DNA from: Brevundimonas sp. UBA4553
GTDB lineage: Bacteria > Pseudomonadota > Alphaproteobacteria > Caulobacterales > Caulobacteraceae
Assembly (NCBI RefSeq): GCF_002387245.1
Contig: NZ_DGLD01000021.1
Location: forward strand, 95,258 to 159,257
Direction: 5' to 3'
DNA: 64,000 nt
The notes under the pieces: generated by a model
What the model was told of the DNA's origin: nothing
The model's database searches: none
The model's input: the letters and a program-made list of their open reading frames with translations, nothing else
Part shown: positions 32,064-40,001 of the stretch, piece after piece
How the letters are laid out: each line of letters begins with the position of its first letter
Numbering within the stretch: the stretch's first letter is position 1
Position numbers and translations under genes: made by a program

Positions 32064-32861
32064 TTATTGGGCGGTCCAGCCGCCGTCGACCGAGAAGTGC
32101 GACCCGTTGGCCGAGGCGCCGAGATCGGACACCAGATAGAGGAAGATGCCCGCCAGTTCGTCGGTCGTGACGAAGCGCTTCGTCGGCTGCGAGCCGAGGA
32201 TGACGTTCTTCATCACGTCCTCGGGCGACATGCCGCGCGTGCGGGCCTGATCCTCGATCTGCTTGGCGACGATGGGGGTCTCGACGAAGCCGGGGCAGAT
32301 GGCGTTGCAGGTGATGTTCTGCTGGGCCAGTTCCAGCGCCACCGTCTTGGTGAAGCCGATGACGCCGTGCTTGGCGGCGACATAGGCCGACTTGAACGGG
32401 CTGGCGACCAGGCCGTGGGCCGAGGCTATATTGACGATGCGGCCGCGCCCCTGCGCCTTCATGATCGGGATCGCCGCCTTGGTGGCGTAGAAGGTCGAGG
32501 ACAGGTTGATCGAGATGATCTTTTCCCACTGATCGGCGGGAAAGCTCTCGACGGCCTCGACGTGCTGGATGCCGGCGTTGTTGACCAGGATGTCGAGACG
32601 GCCCAGTTCGCGATGCGCCGTGGCGATCATGTCGGCGATCTGATCCGGCTGGGTCATGTCGGCGGGGTGATAGAGGACGCGAACGCCGGTCTCGGCGGCC
32701 AGATCGGCGCGGGTCTGTTCGATGACGGCGGGATCGCCCAGGCCGTTCAGCACCACGTCGCCGCCGCATTGCGCGACGGCCCGGGCCAGCGCCAGGCCGA
32801 TGCCCGAAGTCGAGCCGGAGACGACGGCGACCTGGCCCTTGAGATCGTTCATGGCGAACAT
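32064..32861 (-). CDS. bdhA: D-3-hydroxybutyrate dehydrogenase
   Basis: A 265-residue short-chain dehydrogenase. The NAD-binding glycine motif VVSGSTSGIGLALAR, NNAGIQHVEAVE, the catalytic Ser region IVNIASAHGLVASPFKSAY with Y-x3-K in YVAAKHGV, and the C-terminal ANGSHFSVDGGWTAQ match 3-hydroxybutyrate dehydrogenase. The sequence NAGIQHVxxVExFP is especially typical of this enzyme. It interconverts D-3-hydroxybutyrate and acetoacetate in the cytosol, the last step of PHB use. The start at 32861 is used; MNDLKGQ at 32852 is also possible. It is upstream of the patatin gene in a likely operon. Confidence 0.93.
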   Translation of the reverse strand: MFAMNDLKGQVAVVSGSTSGIGLALARAVAQCGGDVVLNGLGDPAVIEQTRADLAAETGVRVLYHPADMTQPDQIADMIATAHRELGRLDILVNNAGIQHVEAVESFPADQWEKIISINLSSTFYATKAAIPIMKAQGRGRIVNIASAHGLVASPFKSAYVAAKHGVIGFTKTVALELAQQNITCNAICPGFVETPIVAKQIEDQARTRGMSPEDVMKNVILGSQPTKRFVTTDELAGIFLYLVSDLGASANGSHFSVDGGWTAQ

Positions 32862-32926
32862 GCGGAGAGAACCCGTGAATTGGCTATGTTGCAGTGCAGC
32901 CTAACCGCAGTCGGTCGATCTGGCGA

Positions 32927-33700
32927 TCAGGAATTTCCTTCCCTGATGAATATCCAGTCCGCGTCCGTGGAAAGCGCCTTGTCGAAGCGGTAGCCGTCAC
33001 GGTCGAAGGCTTTGAGATCACCAGCTTTTTCGATGCGATTCTCGATGGCGTAACGCGCCATGGCGCCGCGCGCCTTCTTGGCGAAGAAGGAGATGATGCG
33101 CGCCTCGCCGTCCTTGCGCTCCTTGAAATGGGGCGTGACGACTGGCAGCTTCAGCGCCCGGGCGTCGACGGCGCCGAAATATTCCTGGCTGGCGAGGTTG
33201 ACCAGCGTCCGGTCGGCCAGTGGCTCGGCGTCGGCGTTCAGGCGTTGGGAAATGCGCTCGCCCCAGAAGTCATAGAGATTGGCGCCGCGCTTGGTCTTGA
33301 GGCGGGTTCCCATTTCCAGCCGGTAGGGCTGGATGGCGTCCAGCGGCCGCAGCAGGCCGTAGAAGCCCGACAGGATACGCAGATGGTCCTGCGCCCAGCG
33401 CAGATCGTCGGCGGCCAGCGACCGTGCGTCCAGGCCGTCGTAGACATCGCCGGCGAAGGCGAAGACGGCCTGCAGCGCGCCCTCGGTCGTCTCGTTGTCA
33501 AAGGACTGGAAGCGCTCGTAGTTGAGGTCGGCCAGGGCGTCGGAGATCGACATCAGGCGGCGCAGGTCGGCGCGGCTCAGCTTCTTCGTGACCTTGGCCA
33601 ATTCCGCCGTCTCGTCGGCGCATCGACGCGGGGTGGCGGGCACGTCGAGGGCGGGAGGCGCGAAGTCCAGCCGTTTGGCCGGGGACAGGACGATCAGCAA
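32927..33700 (-). CDS. yaaA: Peroxide stress protein YaaA (DUF328/UPF0246)
   Basis: A 257-residue YaaA protein. It starts (M)LIVLSPAKRLDF as all family members do, with later signatures RILSGFYGLLRPLDAIQPYR, LEMGTRL and VNLASQEYFGAV. In E. coli YaaA lowers free iron during peroxide stress; a DNA-binding fold has been reported. Start codon: TTG at 33700, because it reproduces the family N-terminus exactly and has GGAG upstream; the ATG further upstream at 33739 would add unrelated residues. Confidence 0.92.
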   Translation of the reverse strand: MLIVLSPAKRLDFAPPALDVPATPRRCADETAELAKVTKKLSRADLRRLMSISDALADLNYERFQSFDNETTEGALQAVFAFAGDVYDGLDARSLAADDLRWAQDHLRILSGFYGLLRPLDAIQPYRLEMGTRLKTKRGANLYDFWGERISQRLNADAEPLADRTLVNLASQEYFGAVDARALKLPVVTPHFKERKDGEARIISFFAKKARGAMARYAIENRIEKAGDLKAFDRDGYRFDKALSTDADWIFIREGNS

Positions 33701-33794
33701 GGCGACACAGGCTCCGAAACATCGGGAAGCGGGCCTCATAGGCCCCTTCCGTGACGATTTGAACCGTCGGCGGCGTCACATCCGGTCGTGAGGC

Positions 33795-35210
33795 CTAGAA
33801 GAGGACGGCTGGGTTCATGATCCGCTGGGGGTCGATAGCCTGGCGGATCGCCTGCATGGTCGCGATTTCCAGCGGTGACTTGTAACGCCGGGCCTCATCG
33901 GTTTTCAGCCGTCCCAGCCCGTGTTCGGCCGAGATGGAGCCGTTGTAGCGGGCGACCACGTCGTGGACGATTTCGGAGCCTTCCATCCAGCGGGCGATGA
34001 AGGCGGGCACGTCCTCGCCGGCACCCGGGATCACGTCATAGTGAAGGTTGCCGTCGCCGACGTGGCCGAAGACCGAGACGCGGCAGCCGGGATGGAACTT
34101 CTCGACCGCCGCCGTGGCCTCGTCGATGAAGTCGGCGATCTGCGACACCGGCACGGAGACGTCGTGCTTCCAGCCGCCGCCCTCCGGCTTGAGGCCCGCC
34201 GAATGCTCCTCGCGCAGACGCCAGAAGGCGGCCTTCTGGGCGTCGTTCTGGGCGATGGCGGCGTCGATGATCAGGCCTTCCTCGAAGGCGTTGGTCAGCA
34301 GTCGCTCCATGGCCGAGTCGGCGCCGCCAGGTTCGCCCGAGGTCAGTTCGATCAGGACGTACCAAGCGGGCGTGGATTCCAGCGGCTCGCGCGTGTCGGG
34401 GATGTTCTTGAGCACCAGGGCCATGCCCAGGCGTTTCATCAGCTCGAAGGCCTCGACCCCGCCGCCGGTCTCGGCCTTGGCGCGGGCCAGAAGGGCGACC
34501 GCGGCGTGGTGGCTGTCCAGGCCGACGATGGCCGTGGCGCGGCTGCGCATGATGGGGAAGAGCTTCAACGTCGCCGCCGTCACGACGCCCAGGGTGCCCT
34601 CGGCGCCGATGAACAACTGCTTCAGATCATAGCCGGTGTTGTCCTTGCGCAGGCGTTTCAGGCCGTTGAACACCTGACCGTCCGGCATGACCGCCTCGAT
34701 GCCCAGCACCAGATCGCGCATCATGCCGTAACGCAGGACGGCCGTGCCGCCGGCGTTGGTCGAGATCACGCCGCCGATGGTGGCCGAGCCCTCCGCCGCC
34801 AGGCTGAGTGGGAAGAAGCGGTCTTTCTCCTTGGCCAGTTGCTGGGCCTCCAGCAGGGTGACGCCGGCCTCCAGCGTCATGGCGTCGTCCAGCGGCGTGA
34901 CGTCGCGAACGGTGCGAAGCTTGCGCGTGGACAACAGAACCTCGCCGAAGGGGATCTGGCCGCCGACCAGACCGGTGCCGCCGCCCTGGGTCACGATCGC
35001 GACGCCGTGGCGGGCGCAGATCGCGACGGCCGTCGACACGTCCTCGGTCGTGCGCGGCTGCAGCAGGATGGGCGTTTCGCCTGTCCAGCGCCCGCGCCAT
35101 TCGGTCAACCAGGGGGCCATGTCGTCGGCGTCCTGGGTCCAGGCGCCGGGCAGGGCGGCCTTGAGGTCTTCCAGAGCGGCGGAGAGGGCGGCGGGCGTGG
35201 AGAGGGTCAT
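33795..35210 (-). CDS. FAD-linked D-2-hydroxyacid dehydrogenase (D-lactate / D-2-hydroxyglutarate type)
   Basis: A 471-residue flavoenzyme of the vanillyl-alcohol-oxidase fold. The FAD-binding part has VTQGGGTGLVGGQIP, PLSLAAEGSATIGGVISTNAGG and LFIGAEGTLGVVT. The C-terminal substrate domain has GHVGDGNLHYDV (metal/His motif) and GSISAEHGLGRLK. This matches the GlcD/Dld/D2HGDH group, oxidising D-2-hydroxyglutarate or D-lactate and feeding electrons to ETF or quinone. D2HGDH is a good guess, but D-lactate cannot be excluded. The start at 35210 (MTLSTPAAL). Divergent from the Nudix gene. Confidence 0.9.
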   Translation of the reverse strand: MTLSTPAALSAALEDLKAALPGAWTQDADDMAPWLTEWRGRWTGETPILLQPRTTEDVSTAVAICARHGVAIVTQGGGTGLVGGQIPFGEVLLSTRKLRTVRDVTPLDDAMTLEAGVTLLEAQQLAKEKDRFFPLSLAAEGSATIGGVISTNAGGTAVLRYGMMRDLVLGIEAVMPDGQVFNGLKRLRKDNTGYDLKQLFIGAEGTLGVVTAATLKLFPIMRSRATAIVGLDSHHAAVALLARAKAETGGGVEAFELMKRLGMALVLKNIPDTREPLESTPAWYVLIELTSGEPGGADSAMERLLTNAFEEGLIIDAAIAQNDAQKAAFWRLREEHSAGLKPEGGGWKHDVSVPVSQIADFIDEATAAVEKFHPGCRVSVFGHVGDGNLHYDVIPGAGEDVPAFIARWMEGSEIVHDVVARYNGSISAEHGLGRLKTDEARRYKSPLEIATMQAIRQAIDPQRIMNPAVLF

Positions 35211-35287
35211 ATCCGCCTTGTGGCAAAAGGCGTGGCGTGGTGGAAGCGCAAAACCCTGCCTCCAGGCGGTCATTTCGCGGAGAAAAC

Positions 35288-35767
35288 ATGATTCCGGTTC
35301 CGGCCGTCGGCGTGGTCTGTCTGAGGGGCGACGAAGTCCTGCTGATCCGGCGCGGCACGCCGCCGCGTCAGGGCGAGTGGAGCTTGCCGGGCGGCCGGAT
35401 TGAGCCGGGTGAGCGGCTGGCCGAGGCGGCGCTGCGCGAACTGCGCGAGGAGACCGGCGTCGAGGCTAATTTGATCGGGCTTATCGACGTGGTGGACGGC
35501 CTGTTTCCTGAGGCCGGGCGGCACTACGTCCTGATCGACTACGCCGCAATATGGACCGGAGGCGAGCCCGTGGCGGGCGACGACGCCGCCGAGGCGGTTT
35601 TCGTGCCGTTTGAGGAGGCGCTGCGGCGGGCGGATTGGTCCGAGACGCGGCGGATCATCCGGCAGGCGCGCGCCATGGCGGCGGCCCATGGCTCGGATCG
35701 CAACGCTGACGGCCTTGTCATCGCCAGTGAACCGGATTCGGTGGCGCGAGGGCGAGGCGACCGTTAA
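35288..35767 (+). CDS. Nudix hydrolase
   Basis: A 159-residue Nudix protein. The full Nudix box is visible: G-x5-E-x7-R-E-L-R-E-E-T-G-V (within GGRIEPGERLAEAALRELRE). The N-terminus (VGVVCLRGDEVLLIRRGTPP) and WSLPGGR resemble ADP-ribose pyrophosphatase / MutT-like house-cleaning enzymes. Substrate not assignable. ATG at 35288. The stomatin-like gene starts 25 bp after the stop, so the two may be co-transcribed. Confidence 0.9.
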   Translation: MIPVPAVGVVCLRGDEVLLIRRGTPPRQGEWSLPGGRIEPGERLAEAALRELREETGVEANLIGLIDVVDGLFPEAGRHYVLIDYAAIWTGGEPVAGDDAAEAVFVPFEEALRRADWSETRRIIRQARAMAAAHGSDRNADGLVIASEPDSVARGRGDR

Positions 35768-35792
35768 GCTCCGCGTTCAACCGGAGGGGCTT

Positions 35793-36815
35793 ATGGATTT
35801 CTCGATTATCTTTGTGGTGATGTTCGCGGCCTTCGCGATCATCTTCCTGTTCAGCGTCATCAAGATCGTGCCGCAAGGCCGTGAATTCACGGTCGAACGG
35901 TTCGGCAAGTACACCAAGACGCTGAAGCCGGGCATCAGCATCCTGACCCCGTTCGTCGAGCGTATCGGTCGGCGCATGAACATGATGGAGCAGGTGCTGG
36001 ACGTGCCGACCCAGGAGGTCATCACCAAGGACAACGCCATGGTGAAGGTGGACGGCATTGTTTTCATCCAGGTGATGGACGCCGCCCGCGCCGCCTATCG
36101 CGTCGACAATCTGCCCTACGCCATCGCCCAGCTGTGCATGACCAACCTGCGGACCGTGGTCGGTTCGATGGAGCTGGACGAGGTACTGTCGCAGCGCGAC
36201 GCCATCAACACCCGCCTGCTGCACGTCATCGACGCGGCGACTGAGCCGTGGGGCGTCAAGGCCAACCGGATCGAGATCAAGGACCTGACGCCGCCGACCG
36301 ACATCACCAACGCCATGGCGCGCCAGATGAAGGCCGAGCGCGAGCGTCGCGCCGTCATCACCGAGGCGGACGGCGAGAAGCAGGCCGCCATCGCCCGCGC
36401 CGAGGGCGCCAAGCAGGCGGCGATTCTGGAAGCCGAAGGTCGCCGTGAAGCCGCCTTCCGCGACGCCGAGGCGCGCGAGCGTGAAGCCGAGGCCGAGGCC
36501 AAGGCGACCGCCATGGTGTCGGAAGCCATCGCGCGCGGCGACGTCAACGCCATCAACTACTTCGTGGCGCAGAAATACGTCGAGGCGTTCGGCGAACTCG
36601 CCCGCAATCCCACGGCCAAGACGGTCATCGTGCCGGCCGAAATGGGCGGGCTGGTCGGCACCATCGCCGGTCTGGGCGAACTGGTCGGGCTGGCCAAGGA
36701 ACAGCAGCAGAGCCGCACCGAGACGCGCGCCGTGTCCCGCCCGGCTCCCGCGCCCGCTGCACCGGCGCGTCCCGCGCCGCGGCGTCCGGGCGGCGCCGTG
36801 CCAACCACGGAGTAG
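35793..36815 (+). CDS. SPFH/Band 7 protein (stomatin/QmcA-like)
   Basis: A 340-residue membrane-anchored stomatin homolog. One N-terminal helix (FSIIFVVMFAAFAIIFLFSVI) is followed by the Band 7 domain (KIVPQGREFTVERFGKYTKT, then PGISILTPFVERIGRR and VPTQEVITKDNAMVKVDG). A long alanine/glutamate coiled coil (about 190-270) precedes a proline/alanine-rich tail. Such proteins form ring-shaped oligomers in membrane microdomains and usually pair with an NfeD protein, encoded here 3 bp downstream. ATG at 35793 with GGAGGGG upstream. Confidence 0.93.
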   Translation: MDFSIIFVVMFAAFAIIFLFSVIKIVPQGREFTVERFGKYTKTLKPGISILTPFVERIGRRMNMMEQVLDVPTQEVITKDNAMVKVDGIVFIQVMDAARAAYRVDNLPYAIAQLCMTNLRTVVGSMELDEVLSQRDAINTRLLHVIDAATEPWGVKANRIEIKDLTPPTDITNAMARQMKAERERRAVITEADGEKQAAIARAEGAKQAAILEAEGRREAAFRDAEAREREAEAEAKATAMVSEAIARGDVNAINYFVAQKYVEAFGELARNPTAKTVIVPAEMGGLVGTIAGLGELVGLAKEQQQSRTETRAVSRPAPAPAAPARPAPRRPGGAVPTTE

Positions 36816-36818
36816 TGC

Positions 36819-37277
36819 ATGGACTGGATTATGAACCTCTACGCCGCCCAGCCCTTCTGGCTGTGGCTGGCGGTGGGCGTGGTGCTGCTGGCCATTGAGG
36901 CGGCGGCATCGACGGAATGGCTGTTGTGGCCCGCCGTCTCGGCCGGGATTGTGGCGTTGATCTCGGCGCTGGCGTCGAACCTGGGCTTGCCGGTCGAGAT
37001 CGGGATTTTCGCCGCGCTGACGGTCGCGTCCACCATCCTGTCGCGTCGCCTGATCAAGCGGGTGAACCCGAAGGACGAGCCCGACATCAACGACCGCGAC
37101 CTGCGTCTGGTCGGCGAGCGGGCGCGGGTGGTCGAAGCCTTTGTCGACGGCCGCGGCCGGGTCTTCGTCTCGGGCGCTGAATGGCCGGCCGAGATCCAGG
37201 ACGCGGCGCCGCTGGCGGGTGAAAGCGTGGTGGTTGAATCTGTGGACGGACCGCGTTTGCGGGTGCGCCCGGTCTGA
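36819..37277 (+). CDS. NfeD-family membrane protein
   Basis: A 152-residue short-form NfeD. Two to three hydrophobic helices (FWLWLAVGVVLLAIEAAA, LLWPAVSAGIVALISALA, IGIFAALTVASTILS) are followed by a C-terminal OB-fold (LVGERARVVEAFVDGRGRVFVSGAEW ending VVVESVDGPRLRVRPV). Short NfeD proteins partner stomatin/SPFH proteins, and the 3-bp spacing here supports that. The protease domain of long NfeD is absent. Confidence 0.9.
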   Translation: MDWIMNLYAAQPFWLWLAVGVVLLAIEAAASTEWLLWPAVSAGIVALISALASNLGLPVEIGIFAALTVASTILSRRLIKRVNPKDEPDINDRDLRLVGERARVVEAFVDGRGRVFVSGAEWPAEIQDAAPLAGESVVVESVDGPRLRVRPV

Positions 37278-37281
37278 CGGT

Positions 37282-37734
37282 CTAGCGGCGTCGCATCTCG
37301 TCGACGCCGCGATTCGCCAGGGTGTCGGCCCGTTCGTTCAGGACGTGGCCGGCGTGACCCTTGACCCAGTGCCACTTGACCTCGTGGCGGCTGCGAGCGT
37401 CGTCGAGACGGCGCCACAGGTCGTCGTTCTTGACCGGCTTCTTGTCGGCGGTTTTCCAGCCGCGGGCCTTCCAGCCCCGGATCCACTCGGTGATGCCCTG
37501 CATGACGTATTTGCTGTCGGTGTGCAGGTCGACGCGGCAGGGGCGCTTCAACGCTTCCAGCGCAGCGATGGCCCCCATCAGCTCCATGCGGTTGTTGGTG
37601 GTGTTGGGCTCTCCGCCCCACAGTTCTTTCTCGTGACCGCCGCCTGTCTGCAAAATGGCGCCCCAGCCGCCAGGGCCGGGATTGCCCTTGCAGGCGCCGT
37701 CGGTATGGATGATGACGTGATCAACGAGACTCAT
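37282..37734 (-). CDS. rnhA: Ribonuclease HI
   Basis: A 150-residue RNase HI, degrading the RNA strand of RNA-DNA hybrids (primers, R-loops). Catalytic acids are visible: Asp in IHTDGACKGNPGPGGWG, Glu in NNRMELMGAIAALEAL, Asp in HTDSKYVMQGITEW, and the last Asp near ERADTLANRGVD. The basic protrusion WIRGWKARGWKTADKKPV is the handle region that binds the hybrid. Convergent with nfeD, four bases apart. Confidence 0.96.
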   Translation of the reverse strand: MSLVDHVIIHTDGACKGNPGPGGWGAILQTGGGHEKELWGGEPNTTNNRMELMGAIAALEALKRPCRVDLHTDSKYVMQGITEWIRGWKARGWKTADKKPVKNDDLWRRLDDARSRHEVKWHWVKGHAGHVLNERADTLANRGVDEMRRR

Positions 37735-37844
37735 GGCGGGATGCCTACAGCGTCCCTTGGCGCGCCGCCATCAGTCAGCCTATATGACGCACAACAATCA
37801 GTCGGACGGGACCGCGTTCGTGGTCCCCTTGAGGAGGTAACGCC

Positions 37845-38063
37845 ATGGGCTCCATGAGCATCTGGCACTGGGCCATCGTCATCGTCGTCGTCGCGCTTCT
37901 GTTTGGCGGCCGCGGCAAGCTGTCCGGCATCATGGGCGACGCCGCCAAGGGCATCCGCGCCTTCAAGGACGGCCTGAAGGACGACACCGATTCCAAGGGT
38001 CCGAAGGACGGCGTCAGCTCGCTGCCGCGCACCGAGGCCGAAAAAGAAGAACTGAACCGCTGA
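37845..38063 (+). CDS. tatA: Sec-independent translocase protein TatA
   Basis: A 72-residue TatA: one N-terminal helix (SIWHWAIVIVVVALLFGGRGKL), hinge Gly, amphipathic helix (IMGDAAKGIRAFKDGLKD) and an acidic tail. TatA oligomers form the passage for folded proteins with twin-arginine signals. AGGAGGT precedes the ATG at 37845. First gene of tatABC. Confidence 0.95.
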   Translation: MGSMSIWHWAIVIVVVALLFGGRGKLSGIMGDAAKGIRAFKDGLKDDTDSKGPKDGVSSLPRTEAEKEELNR

Positions 38064-38089
38064 TAGCTTTCGCGGAAAGACGCTGAATC

Positions 38090-38644
38090 ATGGGTGGTCT
38101 TGGCCCCGGAGTCGGCGGGTTCGAAATCCTTGTCATCGGTCTGGTGGCCCTGCTTGTCGTGGGGCCCAAGGATTTGCCGATGCTGATGCGCAAGGTCGGT
38201 CAGTTCGTCGCCAAGGCGCGCGGCATGGCCAACGAATTCCGTGCGAGCTTCGACGAAATGGCGCGCCAGTCCGAGCTGGACGACCTGCGCAAGGAGGTCG
38301 AGGCGCTGCGCTCCGGGCAGGGCATGCATCCGCTCGGCGCGGACGCCGAAGCGGCGTTCAAGGATATTCGCAAGGACCTGGAGGCGCCGCTGGACGCGCC
38401 GGCTCTGGCGGCGCCCGCTGAGCCCGAAGCCACGCCAGTGGCGACCGGCGTCGAAGAATGGCCGGATGCAGCCCAGCCGGTCGCCGATCCTGTTGTTCCG
38501 GCCGCTCCCAAGGTCAAGGCGGCTGCAAAAGCCAGGGCGTCCGCCAAGCCCAAGGCCGCCGCGACCGCAAAGGCCCAGTCGGGCGGCATGAAGGTCGTCG
38601 CTCCAAAGCCGAAGGCCGCGCGCAAGAATAAGGTCGAGCTATGA
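38090..38644 (+). CDS. tatB: Sec-independent translocase protein TatB
   Basis: A 184-residue TatB: N-terminal helix with the Glu-containing start (GGFEILVIGLVALLVVGPKDLP), a long amphipathic helix (MLMRKVGQFVAKARGMANEF) and a low-complexity alanine/lysine/proline tail. TatB with TatC forms the signal-peptide receptor. The stop codon overlaps the tatC start (ATGA). Confidence 0.95.
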   Translation: MGGLGPGVGGFEILVIGLVALLVVGPKDLPMLMRKVGQFVAKARGMANEFRASFDEMARQSELDDLRKEVEALRSGQGMHPLGADAEAAFKDIRKDLEAPLDAPALAAPAEPEATPVATGVEEWPDAAQPVADPVVPAAPKVKAAAKARASAKPKAAATAKAQSGGMKVVAPKPKAARKNKVEL

Positions 38645-39528
38645 CGTCGTTCGATCGTGACGAGGCCGATATCGAGGCCTCGCGCGCGCCGCTGATGGAT
38701 CATCTGATCGAGTTGCGCGGGCGGCTGCTGATCTGCGTCGTGGCCTTCATCGTGGCCTTCATCGGCTGCTTCGCCTTTTCCGAGAAACTCTACCTCTTCC
38801 TGGTCCAGCCCTATGTGGTGTCGGCCGCCTTCCACCAGACGGTCGGCGCCCACGGCCATGTGTCGCCGTTCGACCTGATCCTGGGGACGGCGCGGCTGAT
38901 CCCGGTGCCGGACGTGGATCACCAGAGCGTCAAGCTGATCTATACGGCGCCGCTGGAAATCCTGTTCACCAAGATGAAGCTGGCCGGTCTGGGCGCCGTC
39001 ATCGTGGCCTTCCCGGTTCTGGCCTGGCAGTTGTATCGCTTCGTCGCGCCGGGCCTGTATCGCAACGAGAAGGGCGCCTTTCTGCCCTTCCTGATCGCGG
39101 CGCCCGTGCTGTTCCTGCTGGGTGCGGCGCTGGTCTATTTCGTCATGCTGCCCTTCGTCATGTGGTTCTCGCTGAGCCAGCAGATCATCGGCGAGGGCGT
39201 GGCCGCCGAACTGCTGCCCAAGGTGTCGGACTATCTGAATCTGGTGACGGCCCTGATCCTGGCCTTCGGCCTCTGTTTCCAGTTGCCGGTCGTCATGACC
39301 CTGCTGGGACTGGCGGGTCTGATCAGCTCCAGCGTCATGGCCAAGGGGCGGCGCTACGCCATCGTGGCCGTGGTGGTGGTCGCCGCCGTCGTGACGCCGC
39401 CGGACCCGATCAGCCAGCTGATGCTCGCGGTGCCGATGGTGCTGCTCTACGAGGTCTCGATCTGGTGCGTCCGCATCATCGAGTTGCGCCGCAAGAAGGC
39501 CAACGCGGACGAAGGCCTGATCGCCTAG
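38641..39528 (+). CDS. tatC: Sec-independent translocase protein TatC
   Basis: A 295-residue TatC with six transmembrane helices. Family landmarks are APLMDHLIELRGRLLICVVAF, the cytosolic signal-binding N-terminus with Glu, PLEILFTKMKLAGLGAVIVA, and FVAPGLYRNEKG. It binds twin-arginine signals, such as that of the S9 oligopeptidase at 24-26 kb. The ATG overlaps the tatB stop, so the two are translationally coupled. Confidence 0.96.
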   Translation: MTSFDRDEADIEASRAPLMDHLIELRGRLLICVVAFIVAFIGCFAFSEKLYLFLVQPYVVSAAFHQTVGAHGHVSPFDLILGTARLIPVPDVDHQSVKLIYTAPLEILFTKMKLAGLGAVIVAFPVLAWQLYRFVAPGLYRNEKGAFLPFLIAAPVLFLLGAALVYFVMLPFVMWFSLSQQIIGEGVAAELLPKVSDYLNLVTALILAFGLCFQLPVVMTLLGLAGLISSSVMAKGRRYAIVAVVVVAAVVTPPDPISQLMLAVPMVLLYEVSIWCVRIIELRRKKANADEGLIA

Positions 39529-39534
39529 GGCCGC

Positions 39535-39921
39535 CTAGAAGACGTTGATCTGAGCGGGCGCGGCCGAAAGGTTCGTGCCCGCAGCCGTCGCTGAGCCGTT
39601 CTTCACCAGTGCGATTCCGACCGGACCCTGGCCGCCTGTCTTGGTCAGGGTGCAACTGCCGTTGTCGCCGGGCAGACGACCGCGCTGCGGCCCGCGCCCC
39701 CTGAGTGTCAGCCGGTTGGCCCAGTGCTTTCGATCGTACTGACCCATGTCCAGCGTGACGGGGCTGAAGCCGCAGGATAGCGACCACGCCGCGCCCTGGG
39801 GCGCCGCCACCGACCAGTGAAGCCCGCCGTGGTGGTTGGCGCCGACGTCGGTCTGGCCGACTGCAACGACCGGCGTCGCCATGGCCGCCAGGACCAGCAA
39901 GACGTTCAACGATGACCTCAT
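39535..39921 (-). CDS. Secreted small hypothetical protein
   Basis: A 128-residue protein with a signal peptide (MRSSLNVLLVLAAMATPVVAVG). The mature part is glycine-rich with two Cys (SLSCGFSP and NGSCTLTK), which may form a disulfide, and ends in PAQINVF. I do not recognise the family. The start at 39921 has GGAGG five bases upstream; the ATG at 39933 would place that site inside the gene. It converges on tatC. Confidence 0.65.
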   Translation of the reverse strand: MRSSLNVLLVLAAMATPVVAVGQTDVGANHHGGLHWSVAAPQGAAWSLSCGFSPVTLDMGQYDRKHWANRLTLRGRGPQRGRLPGDNGSCTLTKTGGQGPVGIALVKNGSATAAGTNLSAAPAQINVF

Positions 39922-39946
39922 CCTCGCCTCCATGGTGGTCGGAATG

Positions 39947-39978
39947 AAAAAGGCGCCGGACGTTTCCGCCCGGCGCCT
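39947..39978 (-). terminator. Terminator of glnA
   Basis: Stem AGGCGCCGG (39951-39959) / CCGGCGCCT (39970-39978) with an A run on the left (39947-39951) that is the U tract of the minus-strand transcript. Confidence 0.82.
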
Positions 39979-40001
39979 CGATCGTCAGCCTGATCCGGGG
40001 A

